Below are positions 19,001 through 25,241 of a stretch of 44,724 bases of DNA, piece by piece. The stretch spans positions 1-44,724 of the forward strand of contig NZ_AQQS01000045.1 in the NCBI RefSeq assembly GCF_002088275.1. Reading direction: 5' to 3'. The translations under genes and the position numbers were made by a program. Origin of the DNA: Aurantimonas sp. 22II-16-19i. GTDB taxonomy: Bacteria; Pseudomonadota; Alphaproteobacteria; Rhizobiales; Rhizobiaceae. Every line of letters starts with the position of its first letter. Positions within the stretch are counted from its first letter, which is position 1. The notes under the pieces were generated by a model. It searched no databases. It saw only the letters and a program-made list of their open reading frames with translations, and had not been told where the DNA came from.

Positions 19001-19044
19001 TCTACACGATGCTCGCCCACGCATCGGGCCGCTTCGACAGCTGA
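10027..19044 (+). CDS. Giant membrane-anchored coiled-coil protein, GPR/RgsE-like
   Basis: A 3005-residue protein. Residues 1-165 are acidic and Ala/Gly-rich. Two membrane helices lie at about 167-190 and 210-232, then some 2,440 residues of almost continuous helix built on 11-residue periods (for example DER, EER and DER exactly 11 apart at 11338-11412). A Pro/Ala-rich linker covers about 2670-2890. The final 115 residues form a compact domain (SLNSLSMDIARAIDHN to the C-terminus). This architecture matches the Growth Pole Ring protein GPR of Agrobacterium and RgsE of Sinorhizobium, which form a ring at the growing pole and are needed for polar growth; those are about 2,100 residues, so this one is longer. 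Residues about 1432-1670 hold four near-identical 66-residue repeats. The ATG at 10027 (MSKTKPFEQL) is the most natural start; an in-frame ATG at 9925 adds 34 unconvincing residues. Confidence 0.88.
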   Translation: MSKTKPFEQLSEDAVHELEEALADLDMEGVATGESEAAATGHLDEPSGEETVDVEFSLEDFERQISETAGQLRSAEPATPGAANAADVAAASAAGAAAGVAGLAAAGRGDAGGADAGKEPSPRREQPDSRATAGEPPRAYTQAAANDEARRNTVWAEALLQRRAPRTALWIAGAASVLWIAGVAFGASAIYGTDVETLAAGVNDPLRQAELLILAALTFLPPILFLAIGLMVRRSADLRLMSRSLAEVAMRLAEPESVATERVMSVGQAVRREISGLAEGVERALSRTSDLESVVRNEVSALERAYADNEVKIRALVQDLGTERDAMLSHAERLRSAVLGSHQRLVGDVETTSDTVLARIEEASQRFTALIEDRSANIAREYETQSRQLSELLESSGRQLREQLTAEGDALVSRLDDVASTSGQKLIGISETIASDLDERSGRIGGDIEERSAAIVALFDERASEIKNAIVSDSEALADRITTSAEASSRRLAEVNDSLARASEERSRALADEVESRSQKLVGLFDEKSAALDARMSELGDRLVADISFTAESATSQITTAGDEVGRSLDEHTTRLTGEFAGRSQELLSLFDDRTATIVDRASGASEHLLGLITSTSETAVGRLDESGQVVVRALTERHEAVTEEFAARSRSLLEELGERTATLQAGARETSEQLVAGITLGAETAAASIIGASETAERTLDERLASLSGAFDAKVGQAVTELSERGSTLSASLTETTRILVEEIGASSDRATRQLTASADEANRSLEATTGSLLSRADAITGELTSIGTEFVGRMIASADAATGLVRSRTEMLSEYGEKFVQGLAEALDDRTLTMRLQGETFLDGLETLFDERLAALENQGSKFQAGIGEHIDGRREQLESSADRFLRTAETELGERATRIEQLLAEGNTQTLGGLDQRIEVIEKALGERGPALIAAIESRANAIEVSTDRVSAALSDRSTSFAQALAERTREILGAFEKGHADLSELATTAVASTDQTLEARTAELRSLLDNGQSGLDALLAERTTGLSEALDQRLLSFDLTADARIDAINERAGEVGTRLEGAAARIHDVLTQRRDEIEVVMGRVAEGFDASFAHRIQSLENTVSAQTGRFAQALDEAQRLLAENMGVGTDRVAERIEAVLGEIHAAVGTTEGLLARGLDEKAATFAALFDERRGAIEDLLATSEDSIVNSLDQRINTIAATLAERGTGLQRALDGESSRFINGIDEKSQVLFEGLDRRASDLNTGLADRLSANERLMADAQQALVSSFDARKDELTEVLDLRATTLKAISDEMPARVAAAIDERLRNVATGFDQVVGSIVDDLSERVGSLGQSLEDTRTALVGTVEAETGRFRSELDERTQGFEDHLSVAAGSQLVAIESALSMLIEGLDDRLGQLNAAAASAKADISSGLDAEIAQIRLAIQSGIEGLSGELQGGSQSLAAAIESRIGDLREVSQSAEAGVRESLDQRIDQLQGLLASIRTEVSGALEAGISGLSGELQGGSQSLVAAVESRIAELREVSQGTEAGMRDSLDQRIDQLQGLLSSIRTEVSGALEAGISALSGKLQGGSQSLVAAIESRIADLHEVSQSAEAGMRDSLDQRVDQLQGLLSSIRTEVSGALEAGISGLSGELQGGSQSLVAAIESRIADLREVSQSAEAGMRDSLDQRVATLQDLLSGSHTDVSGVLDQGLGAISGEISDRINLLGENLDSRTASLRAIIEEARSILVDGLDERLGAIQKVVDGSEGTLISALDQRRDAFEQQIESGRASLGQTLDERVAALSDALFEVDLKLATAFDERRDNFAALIDGAVSSAAATFEDRADDVRRTIEQSVGDISQTLETRREDLLAALEGGSANLVGAIDQRTEAISSALERGLGNVERTLNARAGALAEAIRGTVTEATGAMAAEAGRARENLMAETAKVSASVDDISRLFDTASEEARQRIAAEAERLTERLGALADDMSARTESAGTRLVSEGGRIAETISGSTEVIRSLSEESRSRFATEAEALATQIAQLTGEIRREADDVRVQLGEQRMTLVDTLSGISGVVAGEFDRNTESFAEKIAAAGEELRRIADENRSRFAGDSARMAREFEAAIARMSELAASAEGALQTTGEDFSSRVTTATGAMRDATGDIAEALEARAGAFSAELEAVTRRLGELLADSPVTGEIDASTARLREELWSSSKALRGEVDGVVAQLRGEVATVSGRLLQDAESVRDEIASRGGDLSNQIAAISEIIRLETERARSTLMESAGSVGDELAGRMSETERSLATRSRMMSEELEEKTRNLAEMLSARNAEIGRMLDEDARPLISQIGDGGTELARLLQVTTRDAADRLRAENASLAAALGRRAQETIASLTQSSDAILGALDERAAATVGMVGEMREQLQRDVGSLIGRLAQTSSSLRGLVEETASNLGAIDGILKESGARFVQDAEEATNSISLSARMLDSNVDRLDKLSLAAFSKIASMADRFQEHGAVLSETVGLLEAREEGLRSVLDGGHAGLDELSTNLVARSEEIGGLMRSFEEVVNGLFDRTEQRSRLISERLAGDVGASLGDVERQLEGAESRSLQTAAVLRESIQSALEDAGSRFERSTEEIRQAASTIRAELDSARTEIKRGVFELPEETRSSTEAMRRAVSDQIRALRELSDIVSQSGRAFDVADRSRPAPARPQRDTAPQAPARPVQAAPAAKSEPAKPEYDFSDDDAFDVEQEIAASFMTDGNLAHDLRGSNFETPRAEPAKPAQGEVRPQAPAQQSPARFDQPAGGQRPALPTGSATGAAAPAARSGSGSNPLVGPAAAAPQPARPARPEQNAPRPTERQRERPDSDRGAGWVSNLLRRASEEEDDGDAGLGKKAPVQQPATAQPSAGRTPATPERSPDHVVESLNSLSMDIARAIDHNASIELWDRYRRGERNVFTRRLYTMQGQQTFDDIRRKYQRDAEFQGAVDRYIADFEALLQDISRNDPENRVSRSYLSSDTGKVYTMLAHASGRFDS
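14320..15045 (+). repeat. 198-bp in-frame tandem repeat inside the giant gene
   Basis: Four units begin at 14320, 14518, 14716 and 14914, exactly 198 bp apart; the last is partial (about 125-130 bp). Each codes for 66 residues starting LSGELQGGSQSL and containing LDQRIDQLQGLL. Unit-to-unit DNA identity is very high, including silent positions, with only scattered changes (such as GAACTC to AAACTC and CGC to CAC in unit 3). The length is six 11-residue periods, so adding or losing a unit keeps both reading frame and helical phase. This points to recent duplication or gene conversion. Confidence 0.95.
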
Positions 19045-19072
19045 CCCGCGCGCCGGCCGTCGCCAGCCTCCA

Positions 19073-19116
19073 GCCGAAGCCCCGGATCCGACGAGGATCC
19101 GGGGCTTCGGCGTTTT
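19073..19116 (+). terminator. Strong intrinsic terminator after the giant gene
   Basis: A perfect 17-bp stem: 19073-19089 pairs with 19095-19111 around the loop GACGA, and is followed directly by GTTTT. It begins 28 bp after the stop codon of the giant coiled-coil gene, so that gene is probably transcribed alone. Confidence 0.9.
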
Positions 19117-19319
19117 GAGATGACCTTGAAGGTGATTGGCTCCCAATAGGGTGTCGGCCCCAAAAATCGCCCGGTTTGCATGTTCCGGGTCGCTCGCGCA
19201 TGCCTCTGGTCAGGCAGCGCGACTACTGGTGGAGGAGGACCGGCATCCTGGCCGCTAGAAGACGGCCGCCTGTCGATCCGACCGCCGCCACCTCGACCGC
19301 GACAAACCGGGAATCCTGC

Positions 19320-21143
19320 ATGCGACATCACGTCTTCGGCTTCTGCGTCATCAGCCTCGCGGCCCTGTCGTCCGGCATGGCGCAGACGGCTCGCGCGGAA
19401 CCGGCCCACGCGATCGCGATGCAGGGCGAACCGGCCCTTGCGGCCGGCTTTCCGAGCGTCCCCTACGCCAATCCCGACGCGCCGCAGGGCGGCACCATGC
19501 GCTACTGCGTCTTCGGCAATTTCGACAACCTCAACCCGGTCATCGTGCGCGGCGCGTTGACCACGGCGCGCGGCATCTGGTTCGACAAGGAATTCGGCAA
19601 TCTCGTCTTCGAGCCGCTGATGCAGCGCTCGCCCGACGAGCCCTTCACCATGTACGGGCTGATCGCCGAGAGCATCGAGACCGACGATGAGCGCAGCTAT
19701 GTGGAGTTCCGCCTCGACCCGAAGGCGAAATTCTCCGACGGCCAGCAGATCCGCCCGGAGGACGTGCTCTTCACCGTGCGGATGCTGCGCGAACATGGCC
19801 GACCGATCTACGCCAACTGGCTGCGCCCGGCGGTGAAGATCGAGAAGGTCGGCGAGGACGGCGTGCGCTTCACTTTCGACGACACCGCCGACCGCGAGAC
19901 GCCGCTGCTGATCGCCGGGCTGCCGGTTTTGCCCGAGCACGCCTTCGACGAGAAGACCTTCGAGCAGACGACGCTCGAGCCCGTCATCGGCTCCGGTCCC
20001 TATGTGATCGCCGAGGTGAGGCCCGGCCAGGAGATCGTCTACAAGAAGAACCCCGACTACTGGGCGAAGGACCTGCCGATCCGCAAGGGCGTCTTCAACT
20101 ACGATACGATCGTCATCGACTACTACCGCGACAGCAACGCCCAGTTCGAGGGCTTCAAGAAGGGCAACTGCCACATCTATCTGGAGGGCGACCCGAACCA
20201 CTGGCGCACGGCCTATGATTTTCCCGCCGTGACGGACGGCCGGGTGATCAAGGAGACCTTCCAGACCGGTGCCCCGGCGAACATGCTCGGCTTCGTCTTC
20301 AACACCCGCCGCCCGGTCTTTGCCGACCGGCGCGTGCGCAAGGCGCTGTCGATGCTTTTCGATTTCGAATGGGCCAACAAGAACCTCTATTACGGCGCCT
20401 ATCAGCGCACCGGCTCGTTCTTCCAGAACTCCGAGCTGTCGGCGCTCGGCCGCCCGGCGAGCGAGGCGGAGAAGGCGCTCCTCGCGCCCTATCCCGGCGA
20501 CGTCGATCCCGACGTCATGGACGGCACCTACCAACCGACGGTGAGCGACGGCTCCGGCTCCGACCGCAAGGTGCTGCGCGAGGCGATGCAGGAGCTGGAG
20601 GCCGCCGGCTACAGCTTTGCCGGTCGCCGGCTCGTCGGCCCGGACGGGAAGCCGCTGGCTTTCGAAATCCTGGTCCAGTCGCCCGAGCAGGCGAAGATGG
20701 CGGAAGCCTACAATGGCACGCTCTCGCGGCTCGGCATCGCGATGACCATCCGGATGGTCGACGACAGCCAGTACCAGGCCCGCAAGGATGCGTTCGACTT
20801 CGACATGATCATCGGCGCCTACTCCGCCTCGCTGTCGCCGGGCGCCGAGCAGGACTATCGCTGGGGCTCGCGCGCGAAGGACATCAACGGCTCGTTCAAC
20901 TATGCCGGCGCCTCGGATCCGGCGATCGACGCGCTGATCCAGAAAATCGTCACCACCCGTTCGAGAGAGGATTTCGTCGACGCCGTCAGGGCTTACGACC
21001 GGGTGCTGATCTCGGGCTACTACGTCGTGCCGCTGTTCCACATGCCCGAGCAGCGGCTCGCCCGCTGGGCCTTCATCAAGCATCCCGAGACGACGCCGCT
21101 CTACGGCTATCAGCTGCCCACCTTCTGGCGCGCGCCGGACTGA
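19320..21143 (+). CDS. YejA-like extracellular solute-binding protein (family 5)
   Basis: A 607-residue periplasmic binding protein of the peptide/nickel/Opp class. The signal peptide ends at about ARA-E (26/27). The mature protein opens with the family pattern GGTMRYCVFGNFDNLNPVIVRG, which resembles YejA proteins that bind peptides or microcin C for the YejBEF transporter. Further family segments are EPLMQRSPDEP, KFSDGQQIRPEDV and GSGPYVI. No permease or ATPase gene follows, so it must work with a transporter encoded elsewhere. The ATG at 19320 fits the signal peptide; no strong ribosome binding site is visible. The upstream gap of 275 bp holds the terminator and nothing else I recognise. 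Confidence 0.9.
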   Translation: MRHHVFGFCVISLAALSSGMAQTARAEPAHAIAMQGEPALAAGFPSVPYANPDAPQGGTMRYCVFGNFDNLNPVIVRGALTTARGIWFDKEFGNLVFEPLMQRSPDEPFTMYGLIAESIETDDERSYVEFRLDPKAKFSDGQQIRPEDVLFTVRMLREHGRPIYANWLRPAVKIEKVGEDGVRFTFDDTADRETPLLIAGLPVLPEHAFDEKTFEQTTLEPVIGSGPYVIAEVRPGQEIVYKKNPDYWAKDLPIRKGVFNYDTIVIDYYRDSNAQFEGFKKGNCHIYLEGDPNHWRTAYDFPAVTDGRVIKETFQTGAPANMLGFVFNTRRPVFADRRVRKALSMLFDFEWANKNLYYGAYQRTGSFFQNSELSALGRPASEAEKALLAPYPGDVDPDVMDGTYQPTVSDGSGSDRKVLREAMQELEAAGYSFAGRRLVGPDGKPLAFEILVQSPEQAKMAEAYNGTLSRLGIAMTIRMVDDSQYQARKDAFDFDMIIGAYSASLSPGAEQDYRWGSRAKDINGSFNYAGASDPAIDALIQKIVTTRSREDFVDAVRAYDRVLISGYYVVPLFHMPEQRLARWAFIKHPETTPLYGYQLPTFWRAPD

Positions 21144-21327
21144 GACCGTCGGCCCCGGCCTTCGATCGGCGCCAGGGGGTTACCACTCAGCACCGCGCGG
21201 GCTCGATACCAGCGGGCGGCGGACAGGCGGGGATGCCTTCGAGCCGAAGTTTTCCGCCCGTCGTCGCCCACTTTCTCCCGCACTGCCCTAGCTCCCGCAT
21301 CGAAGATCGGAGCCGGAAGGAGGCAGG

Positions 21328-22368
21328 GTGCTGGGTGAAGTCGGACTTTGGGTCGCCGTCGTCGTCGTCGCGACCGGCATCGTCTGGAAGGGCAGCGGGC
21401 TCCTCGAGACGTCGAGCACGCGGCTCTCCACCCACTACCGGCTGCCGCCGGTGGTCCACGGTTCGATCGTGGTCGCGGTCGGCTCGAGCTTTCCCGAGCT
21501 CTCGACGACCGTCCTGTCTGCCCTGATCCACGGCGCCTTCGAGCTCGGCGTCGCCGCCATCGTCGGCTCGGCGATCTTCAACATCCTCGTCATTCCGGCG
21601 TTGTGCGGCCTGTTCAGCCCGCAGCGGCTCGAGGCGAACCGCGAGCTCGTCTACAAGGAATCGCAGTTCTACATGGTCTCCGTGGCCGTGCTGCTGATCA
21701 CCTTCTCCTTCGCCGTGATCTACAATCCGGTCGAGCAGTCCCGGAGCGGCGTGATCACCGGCGAGATGACGCGGCTCCTGGCGCTGATCCCGATCGCCTT
21801 CTATGTCCTCTATGTCGCCATCCAGTATCTCGAGACCCGCGACAATCCCGGCGACGAGCCGGCCGAAGCGATCCGGCCGGGGCGGGAGTGGCTGCGCTTC
21901 GGCCTCGCGCTCCTCGTCATCGTCCTCGGTGTCGAGGGTCTGGTGCGCGCCGCGATCAATCTCGGCGAGATCTTCGACACGCCGAGCTTCCTGTGGGGGT
22001 TCACCGTCGTCGCGGCCGGCACTTCCATCCCGGACGCCTTCATCTCCGTCCGCGCGGCGAGGAAGAACGAAGGGATCACCGCCCTCGCCAACGTCCTCGG
22101 CTCGAACATCTTCGACCTCCTGGTGGCAATCCCCGCCGGCGTCCTGATCGCCGGCGCGACGGTCATCAACTTTTCCGTCGCCGCGCCGATGATGGGGCTC
22201 CTGACCGTCGCGACGGTGGCGCTGTTCCTGGCGATGCGTACCAGCATGCTGCTCACCCGGCGGGAAAGCGTCCTGCTGCTCGCCCTCTATGCGGTCATGC
22301 TCACCTGGGTGACGCTCGAGAGCGTCGGGGTGACGAGCCTCCTGTCGGGGCTGCTGAGGCAGGCGTGA
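21328..22368 (+). CDS. Sodium/calcium exchanger family membrane protein
   Basis: A 346-residue cation/Ca2+ antiporter (CaCA superfamily) of the inner membrane. The two inverted alpha-repeats that bind the ion are visible: VAVGSSFPELSTT...IVGSAIFNIL (about 49-87) and VAAGTSIPDAFISV...VLGSNIFDLL (about 229-267), each with the acidic residue of the GxSxPE/D motif. About ten hydrophobic helices are present, with a charged loop near 170-190. The GTG at 21328 is used because AAGGAGG sits at 21317-21323. The transported ion cannot be fixed from sequence: Ca2+, K+ or Na+ are all possible. Confidence 0.92.
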   Translation: MLGEVGLWVAVVVVATGIVWKGSGLLETSSTRLSTHYRLPPVVHGSIVVAVGSSFPELSTTVLSALIHGAFELGVAAIVGSAIFNILVIPALCGLFSPQRLEANRELVYKESQFYMVSVAVLLITFSFAVIYNPVEQSRSGVITGEMTRLLALIPIAFYVLYVAIQYLETRDNPGDEPAEAIRPGREWLRFGLALLVIVLGVEGLVRAAINLGEIFDTPSFLWGFTVVAAGTSIPDAFISVRAARKNEGITALANVLGSNIFDLLVAIPAGVLIAGATVINFSVAAPMMGLLTVATVALFLAMRTSMLLTRRESVLLLALYAVMLTWVTLESVGVTSLLSGLLRQA

Positions 22369-22421
22369 GCCGTGGAACGCCGTCGTACCGGCCAGGCAGC
22401 CGGACCAGCACCGTCCAGCGC

Positions 22422-23552
22422 CTACTGGAATCCGGCCGGGTCGACGATGCCTTCGGCGCAGCCCCCGTCCGTCGGCCTTGCCGCCGCGATCAGGGCCGCA
22501 ACGTCGGGATCGTCCGCAATCTCGCCCACGAGGCCGATGGTCAGCTCGCCGATCAGGAGGCGGTCGCCGTCCCGCGAGCAAGAGACCCGGACCCTTTCGC
22601 CGGCGCCGGCGCCGAAACTCTCGTCGAAGGCGGCGCGGATCTGTTCCCGGGTCACCGAGCCGCCGATGGCGCCGGCAAAGAGATCGCGCACCTTCGAAGC
22701 GTTGATCGCGCCGATCACCGCCAGCGAATCGTCGTAATACTCGTCGGCCGAGGTCTTGTAGCAGGTTCCATGCTTGGTCCATTCGTGCCGGTCGAGCATC
22801 GACTGGGTGCCGGGCATGACCTTTTCCAGCTCTGCCCGCGTCTCGGCATCGACCTCCACCGGCGGCAGCTTGTTCCAGTCGCCGGCCTTGTCGTCGCTCT
22901 TCTGTTTGGCCGGGACGCCGCAATATTCGACGCCGCGCGGCTGCGGCCACAGGCCGTGCAGGCTGAAATGATCGGCATCGAAGCGATCGCTCGTCTGCGA
23001 GCGGCATTCGGTCTTGCTCTGGTGGGTGTCGCAGAAGGCCGGCTGCCAGCTGATGGCGAGGAGGAGATTGCGATGGGCGTCCCCGCTTCCGCCTCCGCCC
23101 CCGGCGTTGCCCGGTGACGCGCCGCCACCCGCGACCACCGGTCCCGGCCCATCCGTCCCGCCACCGTCGGGATCGCCGCCCATGTCGGTCCCGCCGGGCT
23201 GCGGTTCGCCCGCCCCGTCATCGGACACACTGCCGCCCGGCCGGTCGAAGGCCTCGGCGCGGGCAACGACCTTGACCCAGTCGCCGCAGCTTTTCTCGAT
23301 CCAGCGGCGCGCGGGCTCGGCCTGCGGGACGACGACGTAGTAGTGCGAGCCGTTGACCCGGTTCTCGCCGATCAGCCGGTAGGCGCGGTCGAGCGCAAGG
23401 GCCGGGCCGGTCTCGGTCGCGGCATTGCGGATCGAGACGGTGGCCGCGCAGGCCTTGCGCGCGATGACATAGCCGTCGAGAGGCTCCTGGGCGAAGCCCG
23501 CCGATCCGGACGCGATCATCGTCGCGGCGACGACTGCCAGTGTGACCCGCAT
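22422..23552 (-). CDS. Secreted RNase T2 with SH3-like N-terminal region
   Basis: A 376-residue exported endoribonuclease of the T2 family, which cuts single-stranded RNA through a 2',3'-cyclic phosphate. The signal peptide ends near FAQ (about 22). Residues 28-80 contain a segment (ACAATVSIRN...YRLIGENRVNGSHYYVVVP) that looks like a bacterial SH3-type domain. A Gly/Asp/Pro linker runs from about 104 to 158, and then comes the catalytic domain with CAS-I FSLHGLWP (196-203, H199) and CAS-II HEWTKHGTC (256-264; H256, E257, H261). All catalytic residues are present. The ATG at 23552 has GGGGAGG upstream. Confidence 0.93.
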   Translation of the reverse strand: MRVTLAVVAATMIASGSAGFAQEPLDGYVIARKACAATVSIRNAATETGPALALDRAYRLIGENRVNGSHYYVVVPQAEPARRWIEKSCGDWVKVVARAEAFDRPGGSVSDDGAGEPQPGGTDMGGDPDGGGTDGPGPVVAGGGASPGNAGGGGGSGDAHRNLLLAISWQPAFCDTHQSKTECRSQTSDRFDADHFSLHGLWPQPRGVEYCGVPAKQKSDDKAGDWNKLPPVEVDAETRAELEKVMPGTQSMLDRHEWTKHGTCYKTSADEYYDDSLAVIGAINASKVRDLFAGAIGGSVTREQIRAAFDESFGAGAGERVRVSCSRDGDRLLIGELTIGLVGEIADDPDVAALIAAARPTDGGCAEGIVDPAGFQ

Positions 23553-23599
23553 CTGCCCGATCCTCCCCAAGCGCCGGCCAAGAGGCCGCTTCGGTTGCA

Positions 23600-23628
23600 G
23601 TTTACGCTCCGGCAACCAGGCCGTAAAC
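23600..23628. promoter_or_regulatory. Inverted repeat in the RNase T2/hydrolase divergent region
   Basis: GTTTACG (23600-23606) and CGTAAAC (23622-23628) are perfect reverse complements with 15 bases between them. They lie between two divergently transcribed genes, where an operator or overlapping promoters would be expected. No regulator is assigned. Confidence 0.35.
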
Positions 23629-23689
23629 GGGATGGTCGGCGCAATCGCGTATCGGCGCGTGCGGCAAGGCTGGTCCCGCGCTATGTAGC

Positions 23690-24658
23690 GTGGATGACAA
23701 TCCGGCCGGAGCCCGATCAATCTTGCGTTTCGACGACGAAAAATCCCTCGACAGCCGGTCCGGCGCGACGCTGCATCTCTACCGGACGAAGGCCGAGGGC
23801 GAAGCGCGCGGCATCGTCCTCGTCTTCCATGGCCTTGCCGAGCACGCCGGACGCTATGGCCGTTTCGCCCGCGAGCTGGCGCGGCAAGGCTTCCACGTCT
23901 TCGCCCATGACCATCGCGGCCACGGATCGACGGTGGCCCCCGACGCGCCGCTGCGCCGCTTCGCCGGGTCTGGCGGGTCGGAGAAGCTGCTGCGCGACTG
24001 CCGGGCCGTGCATCTCCACGCGCTGGAACTCGTGGGCGAGCTTCCCGTGGTGGTGTTCGGGCACTCGCTCGGCGGCCACATCGCGCTGAACTACGGCGAG
24101 CGCTTCGGCCGCGATCTCGCCGGCCTCTGCGTCTGGAACGCCGACTTCGCCCACGGGTTCGACCGGCGCCTCGGGCGATGGGCGCTGAAGGCGGAGAAGG
24201 CGCTGAAGGGCTCCGACGTCGCCAGCGAGCTGGCGCGGCGCTTCACCTTCGGCGCCTGGGAAAAATCGGTCTCGCCGCGCCGCACCGCCTTCGACTGGCT
24301 GAGCCACGACGAACGGGAAATCGACGCCTATATGCGCGACCCGCTCTGCGGGTTCACGCCGACGGTCTCGATGATGGAGGACATCGCCCGGCTGGTCTTC
24401 GAAGCCGGTTCCAAGCCGGGTCTCTCGCTGCTGCCGCCCGAACTGCCGATCCATCTCCTCGGCGGCTCGCAGGATCCCGCGACGCGGAACGGCGCGGCGA
24501 TCACCGAGCTTGCCGAAGCGATGCAGGCGCTCGACTGCCATGACGTCGAGAGCCACGTCATCCCCGGCGCCCGGCACGAGACGCTGATGGAAGCCGAGGA
24601 TTACCGCAAGCCCGCCATGGCCAGCCTCCTGGCGTTCCTCGACCGGGTCACCGACTGA
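23690..24658 (+). CDS. Alpha/beta hydrolase, monoacylglycerol-lipase-like
   Basis: A 322-residue serine hydrolase of the Hydrolase_4/lysophospholipase group. The catalytic triad is visible: S126 in GHSLGGH (124-130), D262 in GGSQDPAT, and H296 in GARHETLM. The oxyanion HG (47-48, VFHGLAEHAGRY) and HDHRGHGST (73-81) are typical of monoglyceride lipases. There is no signal peptide, so it is cytoplasmic or membrane-associated. Likely substrates are monoacylglycerols or lysophospholipids. The GTG at 23690 gives the longest sensible form, but the start is uncertain because no clear ribosome binding site is seen. Confidence 0.9.
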   Translation: MDDNPAGARSILRFDDEKSLDSRSGATLHLYRTKAEGEARGIVLVFHGLAEHAGRYGRFARELARQGFHVFAHDHRGHGSTVAPDAPLRRFAGSGGSEKLLRDCRAVHLHALELVGELPVVVFGHSLGGHIALNYGERFGRDLAGLCVWNADFAHGFDRRLGRWALKAEKALKGSDVASELARRFTFGAWEKSVSPRRTAFDWLSHDEREIDAYMRDPLCGFTPTVSMMEDIARLVFEAGSKPGLSLLPPELPIHLLGGSQDPATRNGAAITELAEAMQALDCHDVESHVIPGARHETLMEAEDYRKPAMASLLAFLDRVTD

Positions 24659-24758
24659 CGGTCACCGGACGATCCGCACCACCTGCCTTTCGGTGGCCGC
24701 TCCGGTAGCCGCTCCGATGCCGATCGTCGGGCTCCGCGTGCAACCAAGCAGGGGCGAA

Positions 24759-25220
24759 ATGCGTCTTCTGCTCATGATCGAATTCGGCAATGACATCGAC
24801 CTTGAGACCGCCGGCGCGCAATTCGTGCGCATCGCGGCGGCACTCGTCCTGTGCGGCGCGATCGGCTTCGAACGGGAGCAGCGGGACCGCCCGGCCGGGC
24901 TGCGCACCCACATGCTGGTGGGCGTCGGCGCCTGCGTCTTCACGCTACTGGTGACGGTGCTGATCGGGCTCCATGACGGCGACCACGTCCGATCCGACCC
25001 GATCCGCATCATCGGCGCGATCACGTCGGGCGTGGCTTTCCTCGCCGCCGGCGCGATCATCCAGGCCAAGGGCGAGGTGCGCGGCCTGACCACGGGCGCC
25101 TCGCTCTGGATGGCCGGGTCCGTCGGTCTCGCCTGCGGTCTCGGGCAATACCTCCTGGCGCTCATGGCTGTCGGTGCCACCCTCGCCGTTTTGGCGCTCG
25201 TGCGGCTGTTCGAGCCCTGA
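24759..25220 (+). CDS. MgtC/SapB family membrane protein
   Basis: A 153-residue inner-membrane protein of the MgtC/SapB family, short form without the C-terminal ACT-like domain. The family core GFEREQRDRPAGLRTHMLVGVGA is at residues 36-58, followed by FLAAGAII and LTTGASLWMAGSVGLA. Four hydrophobic helices are visible. Proteins of this family affect growth at low Mg2+ and survival in hosts; the molecular function is not settled. The ATG at 24759 has AGGGG 4 bases upstream; an in-frame ATG at 24720 is less likely. It converges with the 25242-26240 gene at a distance of 21 bp. Confidence 0.9.
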   Translation: MRLLLMIEFGNDIDLETAGAQFVRIAAALVLCGAIGFEREQRDRPAGLRTHMLVGVGACVFTLLVTVLIGLHDGDHVRSDPIRIIGAITSGVAFLAAGAIIQAKGEVRGLTTGASLWMAGSVGLACGLGQYLLALMAVGATLAVLALVRLFEP

Positions 25221-25241
25221 CGCGGCCATGCCGGGCCGGCC

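Noticed and set aside
9883-19146. A 3087-codon open frame on the minus strand covering the whole giant gene
   Set aside because: It is in exact codon register with the plus-strand gene and exists only because TTA, CTA and TCA are absent there. It has no ribosome binding site, no promoter and no sensible protein features, and its internal repeats merely mirror those of the real gene.
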